64,000 bases of DNA from NCBI GenBank assembly GCA_000436115.1, contig FR894558.1, positions 110,041-174,040 of the forward strand, given 5' to 3'. A program made the translations under genes and the position numbers. Source of the DNA: Firmicutes bacterium CAG:534. Lineage in GTDB: Bacteria; Bacillota; Clostridia; Lachnospirales; Lachnospiraceae. The notes under the pieces are model-generated. The model saw only the letters and a program-made list of their open reading frames with translations, was not told where the DNA came from and searched no databases. Shown here piece after piece: positions 51,009 to 59,900 of this stretch. Positions within the stretch are counted from its first letter, which is position 1. The number at the start of each line of letters is the position of its first letter.

Positions 51009-52571
51009 ATGATAAAAAATAAAAAAATAACAAAGATACAACTGGGCTTTTGGCTGTTTTTTGCCTTTATGGCAGTCTATTACGGGTGGCGTATGTTTCA
51101 GATCACGCCCTGGTATGACGAGCTGTATACCTATTACTGCTTTATCAGCAAGGGGCCTGTTTATGCAGCCATTCACTGGCCGCTTCCAAACAATCATGTG
51201 GGATATTCTGTGCTGTCGGGCTTCCTGGATCTGCTTGGAAACTCCTATATAGGACTTCGCGGGGTATCTTATCTTTGCGCACTTGCCAATCTGTACTTCC
51301 TTTTTAAGATCGGCAGGGAAAATGTGCGGGAGGAAATTGCTCTTTGCGGCGTACTTTTGTATGCGGCCATGGAACTGGTAAATCAGATGGCGATTCAGGG
51401 AAGAGGTTATACCCTCGGGGTGACCTGTATGCTGGCAGCTTTTTTGTGCCTGCAGAAAATCTGTACGGAAAAGCAGCCTTCAAGGTGGACTTTTATCCTG
51501 TATGCTGGGGCGCTTGTGCTTGGACTGTATGATGTCAGCAGCAATGTTTACTGGGTCATTCCGCTGTGCCTGGGAGGAGGCGTGTATCTGCTTCCCTTTT
51601 TGCTGGGCAGAAAACAGGAGGAGACCGGCTTTCGAAGGAGACTGTTACAGCTGGTCATAGCTTCCCTTGCAGCGGCCCTTCTTACCATATTGCTTTATGG
51701 AGTGATCTGGCTTGCCATAGGCTCGAATCTTCTGGTAAAGGATGAGACAGGCATTTATTATGGCATGAGCCATGTAAAAATGATTTTTTCGGCACCTTTT
51801 GCGGCGCTGCAAAGGGGAATGCAGTATATGCTCGACACGCCTTATATCCAAAGCGAGGCGGGAGAAGGCTTTTTGGCAAGACTGCTTGAATTTTTTGTTG
51901 TGCTGGCAGGAAGCTACCTTCCAAGCCTGAAATGGCCCGCGCTTATCCTGTTTGTGGGTGGAGGCGCAGGACTGATCGCCTTGTACATCAAAAAAAGAAG
52001 CCCACTTACCATTTTTCTGATCTTTCAGATCTTTTTTGTGCCGGTCTGTCTTTTGATCCAGTGCAAACGGCCATATTACAGGGTTTTTACCTATGGCGGG
52101 GCAGTGCTGTCCCTTCTTTTTATGGTGCTTGCCGGTTATGTGCTTGAAAAACTGAAAAAGGAAAGTCAGATAGGCAGATGCTCTTTGCTGCTTCTTGCAG
52201 TCCTTACAGTTTTTAGCCTGTATACCCTGCTTGGTACGGCCAAGGATCAGTTTGGAGAGCGTGAAAATGAGATCAGGCAGGTGCTTTCCCATGCGACGAT
52301 CAGTGAAGATGGAAATTATTGTGTAACAGACTGTAATCAGCAGTATCTTTTGTTTTTCCTCTACGGGATCCGATGTGAGGATACGCAGATCGAGGGAAAA
52401 GATATGGTCATTCTGGATGAAAGAATGACAGATCCAAAGTTCCAGGAAATGGTATGGGAGTTTTATCAGTATTATGATACAATTCCCTGGGAGTATATTA
52501 ACAAACAGATGACAGAAAGCTATCGAAGCAGTCATTATATTTTATATGAAAGGAAGGACAGGAAAGGATGA
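51009..52571 (+). CDS. GT-C-like glycosyltransferase (ArnT/PMT family 39 type)
   Basis: A 520-residue membrane protein with about ten helices. The first outer loop carries ITPWYDELYTYYC with the Asp-Glu pair typical of GT-C transferases that use polyprenyl-phosphate sugars, followed by a long loop (PLPNNHVGYSVLSGFLDLLG) and a helix hairpin (SYIGLRGVSYLCALANLYFLFKIGR). The C-terminal 110 residues form an outer domain. The start is uncertain: ATG 51009 lacks a clear ribosome site and ATG 50982 overlaps leuB. It shares ATGA (52568-52571) with ilvD, so it is locked into the leu/ilv operon. Acceptor and sugar are unknown. Confidence 0.78.
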   Translation: MIKNKKITKIQLGFWLFFAFMAVYYGWRMFQITPWYDELYTYYCFISKGPVYAAIHWPLPNNHVGYSVLSGFLDLLGNSYIGLRGVSYLCALANLYFLFKIGRENVREEIALCGVLLYAAMELVNQMAIQGRGYTLGVTCMLAAFLCLQKICTEKQPSRWTFILYAGALVLGLYDVSSNVYWVIPLCLGGGVYLLPFLLGRKQEETGFRRRLLQLVIASLAAALLTILLYGVIWLAIGSNLLVKDETGIYYGMSHVKMIFSAPFAALQRGMQYMLDTPYIQSEAGEGFLARLLEFFVVLAGSYLPSLKWPALILFVGGGAGLIALYIKKRSPLTIFLIFQIFFVPVCLLIQCKRPYYRVFTYGGAVLSLLFMVLAGYVLEKLKKESQIGRCSLLLLAVLTVFSLYTLLGTAKDQFGERENEIRQVLSHATISEDGNYCVTDCNQQYLLFFLYGIRCEDTQIEGKDMVILDERMTDPKFQEMVWEFYQYYDTIPWEYINKQMTESYRSSHYILYERKDRKG

Positions 52572-54241
52572 GAAGTGATTCTGTTAAAACGGGGACACAG
52601 CAGGCTCCCCACAGAAGTCTTTTTAATGCGCTTGGATTTACGGAAGAGGAAAGAAAGAGGCCACTCATTGGAATTGTCAATTCCTATAATGAGATCGTGC
52701 CCGGCCATATGAATTTGGATAAAATTACAGAGGCGGTTAAGCTCGGTGTGGCAATGGCAGGAGGAACTCCGGTTGTGTTCCCGGCGATTGCGGTGTGCGA
52801 TGGAATTGCCATGGGGCATGTGGGCATGAAATATTCCCTGGTGACCAGGGATCTGATCGCAGATTCTACAGAGTGTATGGCCATGGCCCATGGCTTTGAC
52901 GGCTTAGTTTGTATTCCCAACTGTGATAAGAATGTACCCGGACTTTTGATGGCGGCGGCAAGGGTAAACATTCCGACCATCTTTGTATCGGGAGGGCCGA
53001 TGCTTGCAGGCCATGTGCATGGACAAAAGAGAAGCCTTTCCTCCATGTTTGAGGCAGTTGGAAGCGTGGCGGCAGGGACGATGACCATGGAAGAACTGTG
53101 TGAATTTGAGGAGAAGGTTTGTCCTACCTGCGGTTCCTGCTCCGGAATGTATACAGCAAATTCCATGAACTGTCTGACAGAAGCCCTTGGCATGGGACTG
53201 AGAGGCAACGGAACGATCCCGGCGGTTTATTCCGAGAGGATCCGCCTTGCCAAGCATGCAGGCATGAAGATCATGGAGCTTGTGGAAAAGAATATCAGGC
53301 CAAGAGATATAATGACGGAAAAGGCCTTTATGAATGCCCTTACGGTAGATATGGCGCTTGGCTGTTCTACCAATTCCATGCTGCACCTTCCGGCGATTGC
53401 CCATGAAGCCGGCGTAGAACTGAATTTGGATATTGCCAATGCACTTTCAGCAAAGACGCCTAATCTTTGCCATCTGGCGCCAGCAGGCCCTACTTACATG
53501 GAAGATCTGAACGAGGCCGGCGGTGTGTATGCGGTAATGAAGGAATTGACCAAGAAGGATCTGCTTTACCTGGATCTGCCGACTGTAACCGGCAAAACGG
53601 TAGGAGAAAACATTAAAGATGCTGTCAACAAAAATCCGGAAGTGATAAGGCCGGTGGAAAATCCTTATTCCGAAACAGGTGGAATTGCAGTGCTGAAGGG
53701 AAATCTGGCACCGGACTCCGGCGTGGTAAAGAGATCGGCAGTGGTGCCTGAAATGATGGTTCATGAGGGGCCGGCAAGAGTCTTTGACTGTGAGGAAGAT
53801 GCGATCAAGGCGATCAAGGAAGGAAAGATCGTTGCGGGAGATGTGGTGGTGATCCGCTATGAAGGCCCTAAGGGTGGCCCGGGAATGAGAGAAATGCTTA
53901 ATCCCACCTCGGCGATTGCAGGAATGGGACTGGGAAGCAGCGTAGCCCTGATCACGGACGGAAGATTTTCAGGCGCTTCCAGAGGCGCGTCTATCGGACA
54001 TGTATCTCCTGAAGCTGCAGTGGGCGGCCCCATTGCACTGGTGGAAGAAGGAGATATCATCAGCATAAATATTCCCGAAAATACCTTAAACATGAAGGTA
54101 TCAGAGGAAGAACTGGAAAGAAGAAGGAAAAACTGGACGCCCAGGGAGCCTAAGGTGACAACCGGATACCTGGCAAGGTACCGCGAAATGGTGACAAGCG
54201 GAAACAGAGGAGCAGTCCTGGAAATCCCACATAATCAATAA
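52568..54241 (+). CDS. ilvD: Dihydroxy-acid dehydratase
   Basis: Third step of valine and isoleucine synthesis; a 557-residue iron-sulfur enzyme. The cluster cysteines are in PNCDKNVPGLLMAA and CPTCGSCSGMYTANSMNC, and the C-terminal GPKGGPGMREML and SLITDGRFSGASRG-type segment (LITDGRFSGASRGASIGH) is intact. It is translationally coupled to the GT-C gene upstream and followed by ilvB. Confidence 0.97.
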   Translation: MRSDSVKTGTQQAPHRSLFNALGFTEEERKRPLIGIVNSYNEIVPGHMNLDKITEAVKLGVAMAGGTPVVFPAIAVCDGIAMGHVGMKYSLVTRDLIADSTECMAMAHGFDGLVCIPNCDKNVPGLLMAAARVNIPTIFVSGGPMLAGHVHGQKRSLSSMFEAVGSVAAGTMTMEELCEFEEKVCPTCGSCSGMYTANSMNCLTEALGMGLRGNGTIPAVYSERIRLAKHAGMKIMELVEKNIRPRDIMTEKAFMNALTVDMALGCSTNSMLHLPAIAHEAGVELNLDIANALSAKTPNLCHLAPAGPTYMEDLNEAGGVYAVMKELTKKDLLYLDLPTVTGKTVGENIKDAVNKNPEVIRPVENPYSETGGIAVLKGNLAPDSGVVKRSAVVPEMMVHEGPARVFDCEEDAIKAIKEGKIVAGDVVVIRYEGPKGGPGMREMLNPTSAIAGMGLGSSVALITDGRFSGASRGASIGHVSPEAAVGGPIALVEEGDIISINIPENTLNMKVSEEELERRRKNWTPREPKVTTGYLARYREMVTSGNRGAVLEIPHNQ

Positions 54242-54273
54242 CAGAAATGCAGATACAGACTAAGGAGGACATG

Positions 54274-55956
54274 ATGCAGCTTACAGGAGCGGAAATTGTT
54301 GTAGAATGTTTAAAAGAACAGGGAGTGGATGTGGTTTTTGGCTACCCTGGCGGAACGATCTTGAATGTATATGATGCTTTATATAAGCACAGTGATGAGA
54401 TCACACATATTTTGACCTCGCATGAGCAGGGGGCTGCCCATGCGGCAGACGGTTATGCCAGGGCAACGGGAAAGGTGGGCGTTTGCCTTGCAACCAGCGG
54501 GCCGGGAGCAACTAATCTGGTAACAGGAATTGCAACCGCCTATATGGATTCCGTTCCGGTGGTTGCCATTACCTGTAACGTTGTGCTTCCCCTTCTTGGA
54601 AAGGATACCTTTCAGGAGGTGGATATTGCGGGTGTGACTATGCCGATCACAAAGCACGGTTACATAGTAAAGGACATCAGCACTCTGGCAGATACCATCA
54701 GAAAGGCATTTAAGATCGCAAAGGAAGGAAGACCCGGGCCGGTTCTGGTTGATATTACCAAGGACGTGACAGCCAACACTTATGAATATGAAAAGCATTT
54801 GCCTCTTCCCTTGAAATCTTCCGCTAAATATACAAAGGAAGATATTGAGGAAGCAGTAAAGCTGATAAGGGAAGCCAAAAAACCTTTCATTTATGTAGGC
54901 GGCGGCGCAGTGATCTCAGGAGCTTACAAAGAAGTAAGAGAGCTTTCCAAACTGATGGACAGTCCGGTATGCGACACACTGATGGGAAAGGGAGTGATGG
55001 ACGGCCATGCAGATTATTATACGGGGATGATCGGTATGCATGGAACCAAAGCTTCCAACCTGGGCGTCAGCGAATGTGATCTTCTGGTTGCACTGGGAGC
55101 AAGATTTTCGGACAGAGTGGTAGGAAATGCCGCAAAGTTTGCAGAGGGCGCCAAGGTGCTGCATATTGATATTGATGCGGCGGAAATCAACAAAAATATC
55201 AGAACAGCGGCTTCTGTTGTAGGAGACTTGAAGGAGATCCTGACAAAGATCAACGGAATGCTCCCCCAGATGGAACATAAGGAGTGGATCTCGCATATAA
55301 AGGAATTAAAGGAAACTTATCCCCTTTCCTATCCGAAGGAAGGATTGTCCTGTCCTTTTATCATGGAGGAGATTGACAGGATAACAGAGGGGAAGGCACT
55401 GATCACAACAGATGTAGGACAGCATCAGATGTGGGCGGCTCAGTATTATAAATATTCTGAACCCAGAACCTTTTTATCTTCAGGAGGACTTGGAACCATG
55501 GGTTATGGGCTAGGGGCCTGCATTGGAGCAAAGGTGGGAAAACCGGATAAGATCTGCATTAATATTGCAGGTGACGGGTGCTTCAGAATGAATATGAACG
55601 AGATGGCCACCGCAGGCAGATATAATATCCCCATCATAGAGGTGGTGATCAATAATCATGTACTGGGAATGGTAAGGCAATGGCAGACCCTGTTTTATGG
55701 AAAGCGCTATTCCCAGACGGTTTTAAGCGACGGCGTTGACTATTGCATGGTAGCAAGGGGACTTGGCTGCGAGGCAATGCGCATTACCCGGAAGGAAGAA
55801 GTGGCAGATGCGATTGCAAAGGCAGTTGAGATGAACAGACCTGTGCTGATCGAGTGTATTATTCCGGAGGATGATAAGGTGTTCCCGATGGTTCCATCCG
55901 GTGCGGCCTTAAGCGAGGTTTTTGATCAGGCAGATATGGAAGCACAGAATGAATAA
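54274..55956 (+). CDS. ilvB: Acetolactate synthase, large subunit
   Basis: ThDP-dependent condensation of two pyruvates (or pyruvate and 2-oxobutyrate) opening branched-chain amino acid synthesis. The 560-residue protein starts at ATG 54274, 5 nt after AAGGAGG. It has the catalytic Glu in VFGYPGGTILNVYDAL-SHEQGAAHAADGYAR, the FAD-region ALGARFSDRVVGN and the ThDP/Mg block GDGCFRMNMNEMATAGRYNIP. The regulatory small subunit ilvN is absent from its usual place downstream. Confidence 0.96.
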   Translation: MQLTGAEIVVECLKEQGVDVVFGYPGGTILNVYDALYKHSDEITHILTSHEQGAAHAADGYARATGKVGVCLATSGPGATNLVTGIATAYMDSVPVVAITCNVVLPLLGKDTFQEVDIAGVTMPITKHGYIVKDISTLADTIRKAFKIAKEGRPGPVLVDITKDVTANTYEYEKHLPLPLKSSAKYTKEDIEEAVKLIREAKKPFIYVGGGAVISGAYKEVRELSKLMDSPVCDTLMGKGVMDGHADYYTGMIGMHGTKASNLGVSECDLLVALGARFSDRVVGNAAKFAEGAKVLHIDIDAAEINKNIRTAASVVGDLKEILTKINGMLPQMEHKEWISHIKELKETYPLSYPKEGLSCPFIMEEIDRITEGKALITTDVGQHQMWAAQYYKYSEPRTFLSSGGLGTMGYGLGACIGAKVGKPDKICINIAGDGCFRMNMNEMATAGRYNIPIIEVVINNHVLGMVRQWQTLFYGKRYSQTVLSDGVDYCMVARGLGCEAMRITRKEEVADAIAKAVEMNRPVLIECIIPEDDKVFPMVPSGAALSEVFDQADMEAQNE

Positions 55957-57367
55957 AAATATTTTAAAGGGAATGGTGATCGGCTTTTCTCTGATCCTTT
56001 TGTCCATTATCGGAATGTACCTGGGGCTGACTTATTATTACGGAGAAGGCTTCAGCTATGGAACCTGGGTCAATGGCATTTACTGTACTGGGAAAAGCGT
56101 AAATCAGATCAACGAAGAACTTCTTTCTGAAATGGACTATCAAGGGCTTACTATCACGGCAGGTGATAGTAAGTCTTATGTCATATTACCGGAAGATATT
56201 TCATTGAGGCTTGATTATACGAAAGCGCTGGAGCTTTACCTGGAAAGGCAAAATCCATATCTCTGGATCGATAATCTGATCGGGAAGGGCGGAGAAAAAG
56301 AGCTTTCTCCGGAAGTACTTTATGATCCGGCCGCGTTTGAAAAAATTCTTAAGGAAAGTCCCTTTTTTCAGGAAGAAAACAAGTATGGACAAAAGGACGA
56401 TTCCGAATACCGCGTTGCCATTGAAAAAGGGGAGAAGGGATATTACCTTATCAATGAACGGGTTCATGTTTTTGAAGAAGAGAAAGCCAGAGAAGCGATA
56501 GAGGAAGCTATTGAAACCCTGCAGGAAACCTTGGATCTGGAGGAAGAAGGATGTTATCTTGATCTTGCCCTGACAGAAGAAATGAAGCAGACCATTGCTT
56601 TATTTGAAAAACTGGACGCTTATCAGGACTGCAGGATCGTTTATCTGTTTGGGGAGGAGCAGGTTCCGGTAGATTCCGGTGTTGCCTGTGATTTTGTGCT
56701 TCTGGATGAAGCGGGGAAGCCGGTGCTGGATGAGGACGGAAACCTCATGACAGATGAGGAAAAGATAAGCGCATTTATTGACCGCCTGGGAGAGGAATAT
56801 GACACGGTGGGCGGTGTCAGGCAGTTTCAGGCTACCCGGGGTGAGATCGTAACGGTAGAGGGCGGCATTTACGGGAACAAGCTGGACCGGGAAGCCGAAA
56901 AGGAATATCTTCTGAACGCTTTCCTAGAAAAAAGGGAAGAGCTTCATACGCCCTCTTATACGCAGATGGCACGCTGCCAGGGGAAGGATGACATAGGCAC
57001 TACCTATATTGAGGTAGATATGACAAACCAGATGATGTACTATTATGTTGATGGAAAGCTGGAAATTGAAACCCCGGTAGTAACAGGGAACACCTCTTTG
57101 AGAAGGGGAACGCCGGAGGGGACCAATTACGTTTATAATAAGCAGAGAAACAGGGTTTTGCGAGGAGAAGATTACGCTACACCGGTGAAATACTGGATTC
57201 CCGTAAAGGGGGCCATCGGCATTCATGATGCATCATGGCGGAGCCGGTATGGAGGGGAAATCTATAAGACCAATGGTTCACACGGCTGTATCAACACTCC
57301 GTTAGAAGAGGTTTCGAAGCTTTATGATATGGTTGAGATCGGGACGCCCTGCGTGATGTTTTATTAA
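55949..57367 (+). CDS. L,D-transpeptidase (YkuD) with PG-binding domain
   Basis: A 472-residue cell-wall enzyme. A signal anchor at residues 10-30 precedes a large outer region with a peptidoglycan-binding/VanW-like module (about 40-330) and a C-terminal YkuD domain (about 345-472). The active-site motif is HDASWRSRYGG...SHGCINTP with catalytic Cys in SHGC. It makes 3-3 cross-links or attaches proteins to meso-diaminopimelate-type peptide stems. ATG 55949 overlaps the ilvB stop by 8 nt, so it is read from the ilv transcript. Confidence 0.9.
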   Translation: MNKNILKGMVIGFSLILLSIIGMYLGLTYYYGEGFSYGTWVNGIYCTGKSVNQINEELLSEMDYQGLTITAGDSKSYVILPEDISLRLDYTKALELYLERQNPYLWIDNLIGKGGEKELSPEVLYDPAAFEKILKESPFFQEENKYGQKDDSEYRVAIEKGEKGYYLINERVHVFEEEKAREAIEEAIETLQETLDLEEEGCYLDLALTEEMKQTIALFEKLDAYQDCRIVYLFGEEQVPVDSGVACDFVLLDEAGKPVLDEDGNLMTDEEKISAFIDRLGEEYDTVGGVRQFQATRGEIVTVEGGIYGNKLDREAEKEYLLNAFLEKREELHTPSYTQMARCQGKDDIGTTYIEVDMTNQMMYYYVDGKLEIETPVVTGNTSLRRGTPEGTNYVYNKQRNRVLRGEDYATPVKYWIPVKGAIGIHDASWRSRYGGEIYKTNGSHGCINTPLEEVSKLYDMVEIGTPCVMFY

Positions 57368-57372
57368 AGCAG

Positions 57373-57401
57373 TTGACTAAAGTGTTAAATCAGTTTAAAA
57401 T
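57373..57401 (+). promoter_or_regulatory. Promoter of the serC-serA operon
   Basis: TTGACT (57373-57378), a 17-nt spacer and TAAAAT (57396-57401), 51 nt before the GTG start of serC. Confidence 0.75.
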
Positions 57402-57452
57402 ATTTTCCAGATGTTTTTAAAGGGTGTAAACCACCAATGGGAGGAGAAAACA

Positions 57453-58535
57453 GTGGCAAGAGTATATAACTTTTCAGCAGGTCCGGCAGTTTTACCTGAA
57501 GAAGTTCTGAAAGAAGCTGCAGATGAGATGTTAGACTATAAGGGATCAGGAATGTCCGTTATGGAGATGAGCCATCGATCTAAGGTTTACGACAATATCA
57601 TCAAAGAGGCCGAAGCTGATTTGAGAGAGCTTATGAACATCCCTGATAATTATAAAGTGTTGTTTCTTCAGGGAGGCGCAAGTCAGCAGTTTGCCATGAT
57701 CCCCATGAACTTAATGAAGAATCGGAAGGCTGCCTACATTGTGACAGGACAATGGGCTAAGAAAGCCTATCAGGAGGCTAAGATTTATGGAGAGGCTGTT
57801 GAGGTTGCTTCTTCAGCAGATCAGACCTTTTCCTATATTCCGGACTGTTCGGATCTGCCGATCCCGGAAGATGCAGATTATGTATATATCTGTGAAAACA
57901 ATACGATTTACGGTACAAAATACAAAACACTGCCCAATACCAAGGGGCATGTACTGGTTGCAGATGTTTCATCCTGCTTTTTATCAGAACCGGTGGATGT
58001 TACAAAGTACGGTGTGATTTATGGCGGCGTTCAGAAGAACATCGGCCCTGCAGGAGTTGTGATTGTGATTATCAGAGAAGATCTGATCACAGAGGATACT
58101 CTACCAGGAACACCTACTATGTTGAAATACAAAATTCATGCAGACGCCCAGTCTCTTTATAATACGCCTCCGGCATATGGCATTTATATCTGCGGCAAGG
58201 TGTTTAAATGGCTTAAGAAAAGAGGCGGCCTTGAAGCCATGAAAGAATATAATGAAAAGAAGGCCAAGATCCTTTATGATTTCCTGGATGAAAGCAAGCT
58301 GTTTAAGGGAACTGTCAGAAAGGAAGACCGTTCTCTTATGAATGTTCCTTTTGTAACAGGGGATGAGGAGCTGGATGCCAAGTTTGTAAAGGAAGCAAAG
58401 GAGGCAGGCTTTGAAAATCTGAAGGGACACAGGACAGTAGGCGGCATGCGTGCAAGCATTTATAATGCAATGCCTATTGAAGGAGTGGAAAAGCTGGTTG
58501 CATTCATGAAGGAATTTGAGAAGAAGAATGGCTGA
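57453..58535 (+). CDS. serC: Phosphoserine aminotransferase
   Basis: PLP enzyme that makes 3-phosphoserine from 3-phosphohydroxypyruvate and glutamate. It has 360 residues from the GTG start at 57453, which has GGGAGGAG upstream and gives the canonical MARVYNFSAGPAVLPEEVL. The PLP lysine is in IYGGVQKNIGPAG and the substrate region in GSGMSVMEMSHRSKVY. serA follows 21 nt after the stop. Confidence 0.97.
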   Translation: MARVYNFSAGPAVLPEEVLKEAADEMLDYKGSGMSVMEMSHRSKVYDNIIKEAEADLRELMNIPDNYKVLFLQGGASQQFAMIPMNLMKNRKAAYIVTGQWAKKAYQEAKIYGEAVEVASSADQTFSYIPDCSDLPIPEDADYVYICENNTIYGTKYKTLPNTKGHVLVADVSSCFLSEPVDVTKYGVIYGGVQKNIGPAGVVIVIIREDLITEDTLPGTPTMLKYKIHADAQSLYNTPPAYGIYICGKVFKWLKKRGGLEAMKEYNEKKAKILYDFLDESKLFKGTVRKEDRSLMNVPFVTGDEELDAKFVKEAKEAGFENLKGHRTVGGMRASIYNAMPIEGVEKLVAFMKEFEKKNG

Positions 58536-58556
58536 TTGCCGGAATCGAGGAGAAAA

Positions 58557-59720
58557 ATGTTTCAGTATTATTGTTTAAATCCAATTTCAAATATTGGACT
58601 TTCAAAGTTCACAGATGATTTTATAAAGACGGAAGAGATAAACGAAGCAGAGGGAATTTTAGTAAGAAGCGCTGCCATGCATGAGATGGAATTTTCAGAT
58701 CAGTTACTTGCTGTTGCAAGGGCTGGCGCAGGCGTGAATAATATTCCTCTGGACAGGTGTGCCCAAAAGGGAATTGTTGTGTTTAATACGCCGGGAGCCA
58801 ACGCAAACGGTGTAAAGGAACTGGTGATCGCTGGCATGCTTTTGGCGTCCAGAGACATCATTGGCGGAGTAAACTGGGTAGAAGCCGACAAAGAGGATGA
58901 AAATATCGCTAAAGCGGCAGAAAAGGAAAAGAAGAAATTTGCAGGAACTGAGCTTGCAGGCAAGAAGCTTGGAATTATCGGTCTTGGCGCAATCGGCGTA
59001 AAGGTTGCAAACGTAGCAAAGCATCTGGGAATGGAGGTTTATGGCTATGACCCTTATGTATCTGTTGCTGCAGCGTGGAATTTAAGCCGTGATGTAAAGC
59101 ATGTGATCAATGTGGAAGATATTTATGCGGATTGCGATATGATCACCATTCATGTGCCACTGCTTGACAGCACAAAGGGAATGATCGATCAGGATGCCAT
59201 TGCCAAAATGAAGGACGGGGTGATCCTTCTTAACTTTGCAAGAGATCTTCTGGTAGATGAAAAGGCCGTTCTTGAAGGAATTGAAAGCGGAAAGATCAGA
59301 AGATATGTATCCGACTTCCCGAACCCCACAACAGCAGGGCAGAAGGGCTGCATTGTAATCCCTCATTTAGGAGCTTCCACAGAGGAATCGGAAGATAACT
59401 GCGCAAAGATGGCAGTAGATGAAATGATGGATTATTTGTACAATGGCAATATTAAAAACAGCGTGAATTATCCGAACTGTGATATGGGTGTTTGCGCCCA
59501 GGCAGGGCGTGTTGCCATTTTCCATAAGAATGTAGCAAATATGATCACAAAATTTACCGCCTGCTTCGGAGATGAAGGGATCAATATTTCAGACCTGATG
59601 AATAAATCCAGGGGAGAGGTTGCATATACCATGATGGATATTGAAACTCCTGCAGATGCAGCCATCATTGAAAAGCTTTCCCAGATAGAGGGAGTCTTCA
59701 GAGTCCGCGTAGTAAAATAA
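58557..59720 (+). CDS. serA: D-3-phosphoglycerate dehydrogenase
   Basis: First step of serine synthesis, oxidising 3-phosphoglycerate with NAD+. The 387-residue protein (ATG 58557 after GAGGAG) has the Rossmann motif KLGIIGLGAIGVKVANVAKHLG, the catalytic Arg in LLNFARDLLVDE and His in IPHLGASTEES, and a C-terminal ACT domain (about 310-387). The segment where family members usually carry the acid of the His-Glu pair reads YVSDFPNPTTAGQKG, a variation apparently shared by the short serA type of anaerobes. The ACT domain suggests serine feedback. Confidence 0.95.
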   Translation: MFQYYCLNPISNIGLSKFTDDFIKTEEINEAEGILVRSAAMHEMEFSDQLLAVARAGAGVNNIPLDRCAQKGIVVFNTPGANANGVKELVIAGMLLASRDIIGGVNWVEADKEDENIAKAAEKEKKKFAGTELAGKKLGIIGLGAIGVKVANVAKHLGMEVYGYDPYVSVAAAWNLSRDVKHVINVEDIYADCDMITIHVPLLDSTKGMIDQDAIAKMKDGVILLNFARDLLVDEKAVLEGIESGKIRRYVSDFPNPTTAGQKGCIVIPHLGASTEESEDNCAKMAVDEMMDYLYNGNIKNSVNYPNCDMGVCAQAGRVAIFHKNVANMITKFTACFGDEGINISDLMNKSRGEVAYTMMDIETPADAAIIEKLSQIEGVFRVRVVK

Positions 59721-59759
59721 GCATCCTTTTGTGTGAAAAGAAAGGTTACTGGCATAAAT

Positions 59760-59795
59760 AAGGCCTGCTCAAAAGAGCAGGTCTTTTGTTTTTTG
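59760..59795 (+). terminator. Terminator after serC-serA
   Basis: Stem CCTGCTC (59764-59770) with GAGCAGG (59775-59781), extended by A-T, G-C and G-U pairs, loop AAAA, followed by TCTTTTGTTTTTT. Confidence 0.85.
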
Positions 59796-59828
59796 CCTGA
59801 ACCGGGCAATACTTATGGTACTTGCTTC

Positions 59829-59857
59829 TTGTGCTGGATAGAGATCTTTGCTAAAAT
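59829..59857 (+). promoter_or_regulatory. Possible promoter of glgB
   Basis: TTGTGC (59829-59834), a 17-nt spacer and TAAAAT (59852-59857), 43 nt before the start. The -35 is weak. Confidence 0.4.
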
Positions 59858-59900
59858 AAAAAAAACAGCCAGGGTTATGGAGCGGACAGAGAGGGAATTT

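Noticed and set aside
59733..59900. In-frame N-terminal extension of the branching enzyme gene
   Set aside because: The extension covers the serA terminator hairpin and a possible promoter, has no ribosome site and reads as a Cys-rich segment unlike GlgB. ATG 59901 with GAGGGAA is better.
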